Source: Halobaculum sp. CBA1158 (lineage in GTDB: Archaea > Halobacteriota > Halobacteria > Halobacteriales > Haloferacaceae). Taken from it: a stretch of 64,000 nucleotides of DNA. Below the pieces are notes generated by a model. That model searched no databases. It saw only the letters and a program-made list of their open reading frames with translations, and had not been told where the DNA came from. Location: assembly GCF_021431925.1 (NCBI RefSeq), contig NZ_CP090371.1:2356001-2420000 (forward strand), written 5' to 3'. The position numbers and the translations under genes were made by a program. Each line of letters begins with the position of its first letter. Within the stretch, counting starts at the first letter, position 1. Below, piece after piece: positions 26,623 to 34,138 of this stretch.

Positions 26623-27777
26623 TCACTCGAAGGTGAGTCCGTCCCGCAGGTCGCGGGCGCGGACGAGCAGGTCGTCGCGGTCGGCGTCGGTCGCCGAGAG
26701 GGTTACGTGGCCCATCTTGCGCAGCGGGCGGGCCTCGCGTTTGCCGTACCAATGGAGGTGCGCGTCGCCGGCGGCGAGCACGTCGCCGACGCCCGACAGC
26801 GACGCGGGGACAGGTTCCGGAACGTCGCCGAGGACGTTCGCCATCACGGTCGGCGCGCGCGCCGCAGCCGACCCGAGGGGCCACCCGAGGACGGCGCGGA
26901 CGTGCTGTTCGAACTGCGAGGTCGTCGCCCCCTCGATGCTCCAGTGGCCGGAGTTGTGCGGGCGCGGGGCGACCTCGTTCACCAGCGTCTCGCCGTCCGC
27001 GGTCTCGAACAGCTCCACGGCGAACACGCCGCGACCGTCGAGCGGTTCGAGGGTGTCGAGAGCGACCTCTCGAGCGCGCTCGGCGACGGCCTCGGAGCAC
27101 CTGGCGGGCGCGACCGTCTCGCGGAGGATCTCCTCGCGGTGGACGTTCTCGACGACGGGGAACGCCCGACGGTCGCCGTCGCCGCGGGCGGCCACGATCG
27201 AGAGCTCCCGCTCGAAGTCGATCAGCTCCTCGGCCATCGCGCCGCCGTCGCCCGCGCCGACCTCCGCGAGTTTCGCCTCGTAGTCGTCGCCCGGCTCGAC
27301 CGGGAGGTTGCCGCGGCCGTCGTAGCCGCCGGTACGGGCCTTCAGCATACAGCCGTCGAAGCGCTCGACCGCGTCGGCGAGGTCGTCGGTGTCGTCGACG
27401 GCGACGAACTCCGGGACGGGGATCCCGGCGTCCGCGAACGCCCGCTTTTGCACGAGCTTGTCCCGGATCGTCCGCAGCGCGTCCGGCGAGGGGTGAACCG
27501 GCACGTCGTACTCCTCGCCGACCGTCTCCAGCACGTCGGGGTCGGCGAGTTCGATCTCCAGCGTCAGCGCGTCGGATCGGTCGGCCAGTTCACGGACCGC
27601 GTCGGGGTCGTCGAACGATCCCTCGATCTGCTCGGCGACCCGTGAGGCGGGGCAGTCGGGCGTCGGGTCGAGCACGACCACGTCGACGCCCAGGGGCGAG
27701 GCGGCCTCCGCGAGCATGCGGCCGAGTTGTCCGCCGCCGACGACGCCGAGCGTCGGTCCGGGACAGGTCGGTGTCAC
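26623..27777 (-). CDS. purK: PurK, 5-(carboxyamino)imidazole ribonucleotide synthase
   Basis: The product is 384 residues from GTG 27777. It has the ATP-grasp layout: N-terminal TLGVVGGGQLGRMLA, a central ATP-binding region (MLKARTGGYDGRGN), and FAVELFETADGETLVNEVAPRPHNSGHW. It carboxylates AIR with bicarbonate and ATP to make N5-CAIR for PurE. The GTG start is supported by a TATTTA-type box exactly 24 bases upstream, and the frame further upstream crosses unrelated sequence. Confidence 0.95.
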   Translation of the reverse strand: MTPTCPGPTLGVVGGGQLGRMLAEAASPLGVDVVVLDPTPDCPASRVAEQIEGSFDDPDAVRELADRSDALTLEIELADPDVLETVGEEYDVPVHPSPDALRTIRDKLVQKRAFADAGIPVPEFVAVDDTDDLADAVERFDGCMLKARTGGYDGRGNLPVEPGDDYEAKLAEVGAGDGGAMAEELIDFERELSIVAARGDGDRRAFPVVENVHREEILRETVAPARCSEAVAERAREVALDTLEPLDGRGVFAVELFETADGETLVNEVAPRPHNSGHWSIEGATTSQFEQHVRAVLGWPLGSAAARAPTVMANVLGDVPEPVPASLSGVGDVLAAGDAHLHWYGKREARPLRKMGHVTLSATDADRDDLLVRARDLRDGLTFE

Positions 27778-27800
27778 GGCCGGCGGTTCGGCAGGTCCGC

Positions 27801-27809
27801 GAATAAATC
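27801..27809 (-). promoter_or_regulatory. TATA box of purKE
   Basis: The minus strand reads GATTTATTC, 24 bases before the GTG of purK. This spacing supports a leaderless purKE transcript and the GTG as start. Confidence 0.6.
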
Positions 27810-27871
27810 TTGCCTCATGCGTGAAGAGTGATCCACGTATGTGAAGTTCCGAGAGGAAGAGTGGAGCGCGG

Positions 27872-30007
27872 TCAGGGGTCCGATTCGGCCTCAAGTTCGT
27901 ACGCCCGTTCGAGTTCCTCCTCGTCGATGAACACGACGATCCGCTCGGTCCACAGCCGGAAGGCGTACTCCCGCGACTCGTAGCCGTCGAGGCGTTGCTC
28001 CAGCTCGTCGGCGTCGTCGGGTTTGGCGAACACGACCGGCGGCATCTCCTCCGGGAGGCCGTCGAACCGAGCGCTGGGCGGGGTCGAAGTCTGCTCGGCG
28101 TCGGCCAGCTCGAGGTACCACGGCGTCGGCAGCCGCGAGTGCCAACTCGGCCCGCCGGGCGGCATCCGCTCGACGCTCGACTCGTCCTCGACGTACAGCC
28201 GGGTCCCGCGCGGCGTGTCGGTCCCCACCCACAGCACGTCGGTGCCCTCGTGGTTGCGGGCGATCACCTGGGCGTCGCGGAGGGCGTCCTTGTAGTCGTT
28301 CTCGGGCTGTGCCCACTGGAGCACCTGCTTGTCCTCCTCGGCCGCCGAGTTCCAGTAGTCCGCCGTGGGGGCTGCGACGCCCGCGACCGCGGCGAACACG
28401 ATCAGCCCCGCGATGATGACCGTCTCGACGTCCTCGCGGGCGATCGCCGTCCGGAGCGAGTCGCCGACGTGTGCGACGCCGACGGCCGCCGGGATCGACA
28501 GCGGGAGGACGATGTGGATCGCCGCCCACGGGGCCTGGATGTCCGTCGCGACGGGGTAGCCGACGAGCGACGCGAGCCCCCAGTAGGCCGCGTACGCGAC
28601 CAGCGGTCGGGTGCCGCGCTCGGAGCCGTAGCCGTCGGCGACGAAGCCGACGGCCGCGAACACGGCGAGCACGGCCGACCCGTACGCGAGCGTCTCACCG
28701 ATGTCAAAGAGGTACGGCACGTACGGGTGGCCCGAGTGACTCCCCGCGGCCCACGTCCCCCAGAACTTCTCGCCAGACCCCCACGTCGCCTCCGTCAGCA
28801 CCGACCCGAGCGTCGCCGCCGAGCCGCCGGACCCGCCGGCCTGCGAGGCGACGCCGAGCGCCTGCCACAGCTCCGGCCGCGGGGCGTAAAAGAACGACGT
28901 GACCCCGAGGAACGTCGCGACGACGCCGACCGCGACGACGGGCACCCAGACCGCGAGGTGGCCGACCAATCCGGCCTCCGGGGCGTACGGCGCGGGAGTG
29001 CCGGCGGCCCCGCGGTCGGCGTTCCCGCGGTCGGCGTCGCCGGCGTCGGTCTCGGTTCCGGTAGCCGCGTCGCCGTCGCCGACGCGGTCGCGGACGCGAC
29101 GCTCGATCCACCGCCGGGTGCGGGCTCCCTCGGTCCAGCCGTCGAGGAACCTCGCGAGCGCGACGGCCTCTCCGACGACCGCATCGAGCGGTGAGCCGGT
29201 CCGAGAGGCCGTTCGGACGAGCCGGTGATCGAGCAGGAGCACAGCCGCGCCGAGGAAGCACGCGAGGTACACCAGCGCGTTCTCCTTGGCGGTGAACCCC
29301 AGCGCCAGCAGCGCGGCCGAGCCGAACAGCGGGAGCGTCCGCCGGGTGTCGATCGCGTACACGACGAGCGCGAACGCGGCGACGCAGAAGGAGCCGACGA
29401 GCACGTCGCCGCGCATGAACCGGCCGTAGTAGACGAGCAGGGGGTCGGCCGCGAGCACGAGCGCGAGCGCGACCACCTCGCGGTCGCGCAGGCGGTGTCG
29501 CAACAGCAACGCCGCGAGTGGAAGCAGCCCCCCGACGACCGCGACCGGAAGTCTGGCGGCGAAGTCGGACGCGCCGATCAGGTCGAAGAGGACGTTGTTG
29601 ACGACCGGGAGGAACGGCCCGTGGATGATCGGCCGGTAGAAGAACTCACCCGTCGCGTCGAACCGGAGGATCCAGTAGGCGACCCGGCCTTCGTCCCAAT
29701 GGAAGACCCGGCTCCCGAGTTGGACCGTCCGGAGGAGCAGCGAGCCGACGACGATCAGGAGGACGGCAGCGACCGCGGGGTCGCCGACGCGGTCGCGGAG
29801 ACGATCGAGCGCGCCGTCGTCGGCGGCGGCCGGATCGGGGAGGGCGTCGGCCTCGTCGGCGGGTTCGTCGTCGTCCGAGCCGCCGGCTTCGGCGGGGTCG
29901 TCGTCGGTCGCGTCGTCGTCCGCGCGCCGGTCACCCCCGCCGCTCGCGACCCGATCGTCCGGGGACGCGTCCTCCACGGGGTCGTCCCCGTCGGCGGGAC
30001 CACTCAT
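27872..30007 (-). CDS. Agl23-like/TIGR03663 multi-pass membrane protein (PMT-type)
   Basis: The product is 711 residues from ATG 30007. After an acidic disordered head of about 75 residues come some 11-13 hydrophobic helices, the first followed by the Glu-containing loop WDEGRVAYWILRFDATGEFFYRP typical of GT-C glycosyltransferases (PMT/ArnT family). The soluble C-terminal part of about 150 residues contains VLWVGTDTPRGTRLYV and WSRLPTPWYLEL-like segments. Proteins of this type are annotated in haloarchaea as flippase activity-associated Agl23, linked to N-glycosylation, and this identification rests on my recall of the family. A low-complexity Gly/Asp/Ala loop lies between two helices near residues 300-330. 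It diverges from ribH. Confidence 0.75.
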   Translation of the reverse strand: MSGPADGDDPVEDASPDDRVASGGGDRRADDDATDDDPAEAGGSDDDEPADEADALPDPAAADDGALDRLRDRVGDPAVAAVLLIVVGSLLLRTVQLGSRVFHWDEGRVAYWILRFDATGEFFYRPIIHGPFLPVVNNVLFDLIGASDFAARLPVAVVGGLLPLAALLLRHRLRDREVVALALVLAADPLLVYYGRFMRGDVLVGSFCVAAFALVVYAIDTRRTLPLFGSAALLALGFTAKENALVYLACFLGAAVLLLDHRLVRTASRTGSPLDAVVGEAVALARFLDGWTEGARTRRWIERRVRDRVGDGDAATGTETDAGDADRGNADRGAAGTPAPYAPEAGLVGHLAVWVPVVAVGVVATFLGVTSFFYAPRPELWQALGVASQAGGSGGSAATLGSVLTEATWGSGEKFWGTWAAGSHSGHPYVPYLFDIGETLAYGSAVLAVFAAVGFVADGYGSERGTRPLVAYAAYWGLASLVGYPVATDIQAPWAAIHIVLPLSIPAAVGVAHVGDSLRTAIAREDVETVIIAGLIVFAAVAGVAAPTADYWNSAAEEDKQVLQWAQPENDYKDALRDAQVIARNHEGTDVLWVGTDTPRGTRLYVEDESSVERMPPGGPSWHSRLPTPWYLELADAEQTSTPPSARFDGLPEEMPPVVFAKPDDADELEQRLDGYESREYAFRLWTERIVVFIDEEELERAYELEAESDP

Positions 30008-30150
30008 TGGCGGCCGGTCGCACGCCGCCGGTAACAACTCTTGTGATCCGCGCGACACGGCGGGACCGCGTCTGCGACGCGGACTACGGAGGGCGGACAC
30101 ATCGGCCACGAGCGGTATGCCTTTGACCGGGCCGACCCTTCGCCTGTACA

Positions 30151-30579
30151 ATGACCGAGACCGCACTCGGGCTGGTGGTCGCACGCTACTACGCGTCCAT
30201 CGCCGAGGCAATGGAGGAGTCCGCCCGCGAGGCAGTCGCCGACCGCGGCGCGACCGTCGCCGAGACAGTCGACGTGCCCGGCGCGTACGACACGCCGCTG
30301 GCGGCCGACCGACTGGCCCGCCGCGACGACATCGACGCCGTCGCCGTCGTCGGGACCATCGTCTCCGGCGACACCGACCACGACCAGGTGATCGGCCAGG
30401 CCGTCGCGACGAAGCTCGCCGACGTGAGCCTCGACCGCGACACGCCCGTCACCTTCGGCGTGTCGGGGCCGGGACAGTCGGGGGCGGAGGCACGGGAACG
30501 CGCACAGAAGGGCGCGGAGGCCGCGAGCGCCGCCGTCGACCTCGCGGAGGGGCTCCCCGCCCCGGAGGTGGCCGCATGA
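30151..30579 (+). CDS. ribH: 6,7-dimethyl-8-ribityllumazine synthase RibH
   Basis: A 142-residue protein with the family landmarks: VVARYYASI at the start, DVPGAYDTPLAADRLARR, and VVGTIVSGDTDHDQVI with the catalytic His of the lumazine synthase (GxTxHxxxV type). It joins 3,4-dihydroxybutanone phosphate with the ribitylaminouracil to form lumazine, the penultimate step of riboflavin synthesis. The stop overlaps the ATG of the aminotransferase (ATGA), so they share a transcript although the aminotransferase has no known riboflavin role. Confidence 0.93.
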   Translation: MTETALGLVVARYYASIAEAMEESAREAVADRGATVAETVDVPGAYDTPLAADRLARRDDIDAVAVVGTIVSGDTDHDQVIGQAVATKLADVSLDRDTPVTFGVSGPGQSGAEARERAQKGAEAASAAVDLAEGLPAPEVAA

Positions 30580-31760
30580 GCGGACGGGAGGCCGCAGGGG
30601 AGTTCGCCTACGACTTCGCCGAGCGCGTCGGCCGCGTCGAGCCGTCGGCGACGCTGGCGATCTCGAACGCCGCGAACGAACTGGAGGCCGAGGGCCACGA
30701 CGTGGTCGACCTCTCCGTGGGCGCGCCAGACTTCCCCACGCCCGAGACCGTCGTCGAGGCGGGCAAGGACGCGCTGGATGCGGGGCACACGGGCTACACC
30801 TCCTCCAACGGCGTCCCCGAGCTGAAGGAGGCCATCGCGGAGAAGCTCCGCGCCGACGACATCGACGCCGACGCCGACGACGTGATCGTCACGCCCGGCG
30901 CGAAGCAGGCGCTGTACGAGACGGTCCAGACGCTCGTGGACGACGGAGATGAAGTGGTCCTGCTGGACCCGGCGTGGGTGTCCTACGAGGCGATGGTGAA
31001 ACTCGCCGGCGGCGACCTCGCCCGCGTCGACCTGGCCCCGCACAACTTCTCGCTGGCCGACGGGCTCGACGACCTCGCGGCGACGGTCTCCGACGACACT
31101 GAGCTCTTGATCGTCAACTCACCCAGCAATCCGACGGGCGCGGTCTACGCCGACGAGGGGCTGGAGGGCGTGCGCGACCTCGCGGTCGAGCACGACGTCG
31201 CGGTCATCTCCGACGAGATCTACGACGAGATCGTCTACGGCGTCGAGCAGACCAGCCTGGCGAGCCTCGACGGGATGGCCGACCGCACGGTGACGATCAA
31301 CGGCTTCTCGAAGGCGTACTCGATGACCGGCTGGCGGCTGGGCTACCTCCACGCCACGGGCGACCTGATCCCGCAGGCGGGGAAGCTCCACAGCCACTCC
31401 GTCTCGTGTGCGACGAACTTCGTCCAGCGCGCGGGCATCGAGGCCCTGCGCAACACCGACGAGTCCGTCGAGGAGATGCGCGCGGCCTTCGAGTCGCGCC
31501 GCGACATGCTCGTCGACCTGTTCGACGACCACGGCGTCGACGTGACGGTGCCCGACGGCGCGTTCTACATGATGCTGCCCGTCGACGAGGACGACTCCGC
31601 GTGGGCCGAGGAGGCGATCCAGGAGGCGCACGTCGCGACCGTCCCCGGCTCCGCCTTCGGCGCGCCCGGCTACGCCCGCATCAGCTACGCCGCCAGCGAG
31701 GATCGCCTGAAGGAGGGCATGCAGCGCCTCTTCGACGCCGGACTCCTCGGCGACGAGTAG
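30576..31760 (+). CDS. PLP-dependent aminotransferase (AspC type)
   Basis: A 394-residue class I aminotransferase. It has LSVGAPDFPTPE, the cofactor stacking residue in SSNGVPELKEAI, NSPSNPTG, SDEIYDEIVYG and the Schiff-base lysine in TINGFSKAYSMTGWRLGY. The C-terminal Arg in GYARISYAAS contacts the substrate carboxylate. Best guess is aspartate or aromatic amino acid:2-oxoglutarate transamination; specificity cannot be read. Start coupled to ribH as above. Confidence 0.93.
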   Translation: MSGREAAGEFAYDFAERVGRVEPSATLAISNAANELEAEGHDVVDLSVGAPDFPTPETVVEAGKDALDAGHTGYTSSNGVPELKEAIAEKLRADDIDADADDVIVTPGAKQALYETVQTLVDDGDEVVLLDPAWVSYEAMVKLAGGDLARVDLAPHNFSLADGLDDLAATVSDDTELLIVNSPSNPTGAVYADEGLEGVRDLAVEHDVAVISDEIYDEIVYGVEQTSLASLDGMADRTVTINGFSKAYSMTGWRLGYLHATGDLIPQAGKLHSHSVSCATNFVQRAGIEALRNTDESVEEMRAAFESRRDMLVDLFDDHGVDVTVPDGAFYMMLPVDEDDSAWAEEAIQEAHVATVPGSAFGAPGYARISYAASEDRLKEGMQRLFDAGLLGDE

Positions 31761-32107
31761 CGGAACCATCGCACAACAGTTCTGACTCCCCGGCGCGGTT
31801 TCTCGCGGGAGTCCGGGTTCGACGACTGCCCGTCCGACCGCCGAGCGACGACGCCCGTCCGACCGCCGAGCGACGACGCCCGTCCGAGCCACGGGTGGGA
31901 CTGAAAGGGGCCGCGGCTGTGCGCGAAGGCGCGGACCGACAAGCACCGCAAGGCGAGCGAAGCGAGCCGAGGAGCGCAGCGGCCGCACCGAGCGCACAGC
32001 CGCGGGGGCTTTCGCGGTCGTCACCACGGTATCGCGGGCGGCGTCCCGAACCAGATCCATGCTACCGCGTGGCGAGATTTTATCAGCCGCGCCGGAATCA
32101 ACCGTGT
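31761..32107. repeat. Intergenic repeat region: 25-base tandem repeat plus inverted-repeat element
   Basis: No gene is visible. Two exact tandem copies of a 25-base unit (31831-31855 and 31856-31880, starting CGTCCGACCGCC) are followed by a partial third copy. Next comes GGGACTGAAAGGGGC (about 31898-31912), a short element I recall as frequent in haloarchaeal genomes, and a roughly 95-base segment bounded by a perfect inverted repeat (CCGCGGCTGTGCGC at 31911-31924 and its complement at 31992-32005). Between the arms lies a GCGAGCGAAGCGAGC-like sequence, also common in haloarchaeal intergenic repeats. The element could form a long stem-loop downstream of the aminotransferase gene. Confidence 0.55.
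32076..32084 (+). promoter_or_regulatory. TATA box of nitrile hydratase beta gene
   Basis: GATTTTATC ends 23 bases before the ATG at 32108, matching the leaderless pattern seen elsewhere in the window. Confidence 0.55.
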
Positions 32108-32812
32108 ATGGACGGGATCCACGACCTCGGCGGGATGGATTCGTACCACGACCTCCCGCCGGACCAGCCCGACGACGCCAGCCCGTTCCACCACGAGTGG
32201 GAGGGCGTCGTCCAGTCGCTGTACATCGCCGGCCTCGGCTCGGACACGTTCGAGCTCGACCGCTTCCGGTACACGCTGGAGGGGGACGACCCCGAGCGCT
32301 ACCTGACGGTTCCCTACTACGAGCGCTGGCTGGGTGCCATCGAGACGCTGTTCGTCGAGGCGGGCGTCGTCGACGCCGACGAGCTGCGCGAGCGCGCGGA
32401 GGCGTTCGCCGCCGGCGACGCGGAGGTGCCCGACGAGACGGACCCCGACCGGCTCCCCGCGCTGCTCGAGGGCACCCGCGAGAAGTACCTGAGCCGCCGC
32501 GGCGACGGCGACCCGAGCTTCGCCGTCGGCGACCGCGTCCGGGTGCGAAAGCGGCATCCGACCGGCCACACGCGCTGCCCGCGGTACGTCCGCGGCGCGG
32601 TCGGCGAGGTCGTCGCCGACCGCGGCGCGCACGTGTATCCGGACGAGAACGCCCGGAGCCGACGGGAGAGAGGGACCGACGGCGAGCGCGCCGAACAGCT
32701 GTACAACGTCCGCTTCGACGCCGCCGAGCTGTGGGGCGAGGACTGCACGGACGCCGACGGCCTCCACATCGAGCTCTGGGAGCCGTACCTCGTCGCGCCC
32801 GAGGACCGATAG
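32108..32812 (+). CDS. nthB: Nitrile hydratase beta subunit
   Basis: The protein has 234 residues. It starts MDGIHDLGGMD, the hallmark of the beta subunit, and has the alpha-contact residues in FHHEWEGVVQSLY. The C-terminal SH3-like barrel shows FAVGDRVRVRKRHPTGHTRCPRYVRG, including the conserved GHTRxPRY arginine that hydrogen-bonds the oxidised cysteine ligands of the alpha subunit, and LWEPYL at the end. The enzyme hydrates nitriles to amides. In this locus the beta gene precedes the alpha gene, as in cobalt-type systems. An insert of about 20 residues (SRRERGTDGERAE) separates two strands of the barrel. Confidence 0.92.
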   Translation: MDGIHDLGGMDSYHDLPPDQPDDASPFHHEWEGVVQSLYIAGLGSDTFELDRFRYTLEGDDPERYLTVPYYERWLGAIETLFVEAGVVDADELRERAEAFAAGDAEVPDETDPDRLPALLEGTREKYLSRRGDGDPSFAVGDRVRVRKRHPTGHTRCPRYVRGAVGEVVADRGAHVYPDENARSRRERGTDGERAEQLYNVRFDAAELWGEDCTDADGLHIELWEPYLVAPEDR

Positions 32813-32893
32813 GCCGACGCGGCCGAGGCCCCGAACCGGTCGGTTTCGGGGGCGGGGCGAACGCATAAGCCCCCAGACGCGCCACTACATCAC

Positions 32894-34066
32894 ATGACCG
32901 GCGACCGCGGCGATCACGACGGACGCGACCACGACGACCCGCCGTCTCATCCCGACCCGGAACTCCGCGACGAGATCGGCCCGCAGGCGAGGGCGCGCGC
33001 GCTCCAGTCGCTGCTGACCGAGAAGGGCGTCCTCAGCACCGACGCCGTCGACGAGGTGATCGCCACCTACGAGGGCGACGTGGGGCCGATGAACGGCGCA
33101 CGGGTCGTCGCGCGGGCGTGGACGGACCCCGAGTACCGCGAGTGGCTGCTGGAGGACGGCATCGAGGCCGTCACGGAACTGGACATCTCGGTGAACGACG
33201 AGGTGATGGAGCTTCGGGTGGTCGAGAACACCGACGACACCCACAACGTCGTCGTCTGCACGCTCTGCTCGTGTTACCCGTGGGCCGTGCTGGGGCTGCC
33301 GCCGACGTGGTACAAGTCGCCCGCCTACCGCTCGCGCGTCGTCGACGAGCCGCGCGCGCTGCTGCGGGAGGAGTTCGACACGGATCTCGCGGACGGCGTG
33401 GACGTGGAGGTGTGGGACTCCAACTCCGAGGTGCGATACATGGTGCTCCCGCAGCGGCCCGACGGAGCCGAGGACATGAGCGAAGCCGAGCTGGCGGAGC
33501 TCGTCTCACGCAACGCGATGATCGGCGTCGAACGGCTCGGCGACGGGGGCTCGATCGCCTCCGACGGCGGCGCGCGGACGGCCGGCAGCGACGCGAACGC
33601 GACGGCCGGCAGCGACGCGACCGTCGATTCGACCGCTGAGGTCGACACAGCGGCCAAGCAGGTCCCGCGGACCGACGCCGACGGCCCGACGTTCGCGGAG
33701 CCGTGGATGGCGCGGTCGTTCGCGCTGGCGGTCGCGCTCACTAACGAAAACGACCCCGGGCACACGTGGGACGACTTCCAGTCGGAACTGGTCGCCGAAC
33801 TCGACGCGAACCCGGGCGCGGAGGACGGGAGCGACGCCGACTACTACGGCGCGTGGCTGGCCGCCCTCGAGCGCTTCCTGACCGAGCGCGACCTCGTCGA
33901 CGGGTCGGACTTCTCGGCCCGCGCGACCGCCTTCGCCGACGGCGACCGCAACGCCCACGAGTTCGTCGAGGGCGACCCCCACGCCCACGCCGACCAGTTG
34001 CCCGAGGGACACGCCGACGGCGCACATCACCACCGCGGTCACGACGACGACCACAGCCACCACTAA
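32894..34066 (+). CDS. nthA: Nitrile hydratase alpha subunit fused to accessory (activator) domain with His-rich tail
   Basis: A 390-residue protein. Residues about 20-215 are the alpha subunit with the metal claw VCTLCSCY (Cys122, Cys125, Ser126, Cys127); the Thr after the first Cys marks the cobalt type. Residues about 216-260 are a low-complexity linker (AGSDANATAGSDATV). Residues about 262-350 match nitrile hydratase accessory proteins (FAEPWMARSFALAVALT, WDDFQSELVAEL, YYGAWLAALERFL), which in bacteria are a separate gene needed for cobalt insertion. The last 35 residues hold about 13 His (HAHADQLPEGHADGAHHH, HDDDHSHH) and probably bind cobalt. Natural alpha subunits are about 200 residues, so this is a fusion. 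A GCATAAGC box lies 24 bases before the ATG, so it can be made separately from the beta gene. Confidence 0.88.
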   Translation: MTGDRGDHDGRDHDDPPSHPDPELRDEIGPQARARALQSLLTEKGVLSTDAVDEVIATYEGDVGPMNGARVVARAWTDPEYREWLLEDGIEAVTELDISVNDEVMELRVVENTDDTHNVVVCTLCSCYPWAVLGLPPTWYKSPAYRSRVVDEPRALLREEFDTDLADGVDVEVWDSNSEVRYMVLPQRPDGAEDMSEAELAELVSRNAMIGVERLGDGGSIASDGGARTAGSDANATAGSDATVDSTAEVDTAAKQVPRTDADGPTFAEPWMARSFALAVALTNENDPGHTWDDFQSELVAELDANPGAEDGSDADYYGAWLAALERFLTERDLVDGSDFSARATAFADGDRNAHEFVEGDPHAHADQLPEGHADGAHHHRGHDDDHSHH

Positions 34067-34104
34067 CCGTCACGGCCGCGGGCGAGTCGGTCGGCGCACG
34101 GAGG

Positions 34105-34111
34105 TTTATAT
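34105..34111 (+). promoter_or_regulatory. TATA box of Hel308-like helicase gene
   Basis: TTTATAT ends 27 bases before the ATG at 34139. It is the best TATA match in this part of the window and fits a leaderless transcript. Confidence 0.6.
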
Positions 34112-34138
34112 CCGAGAGGGACCCAGGGCCGGCATCGA

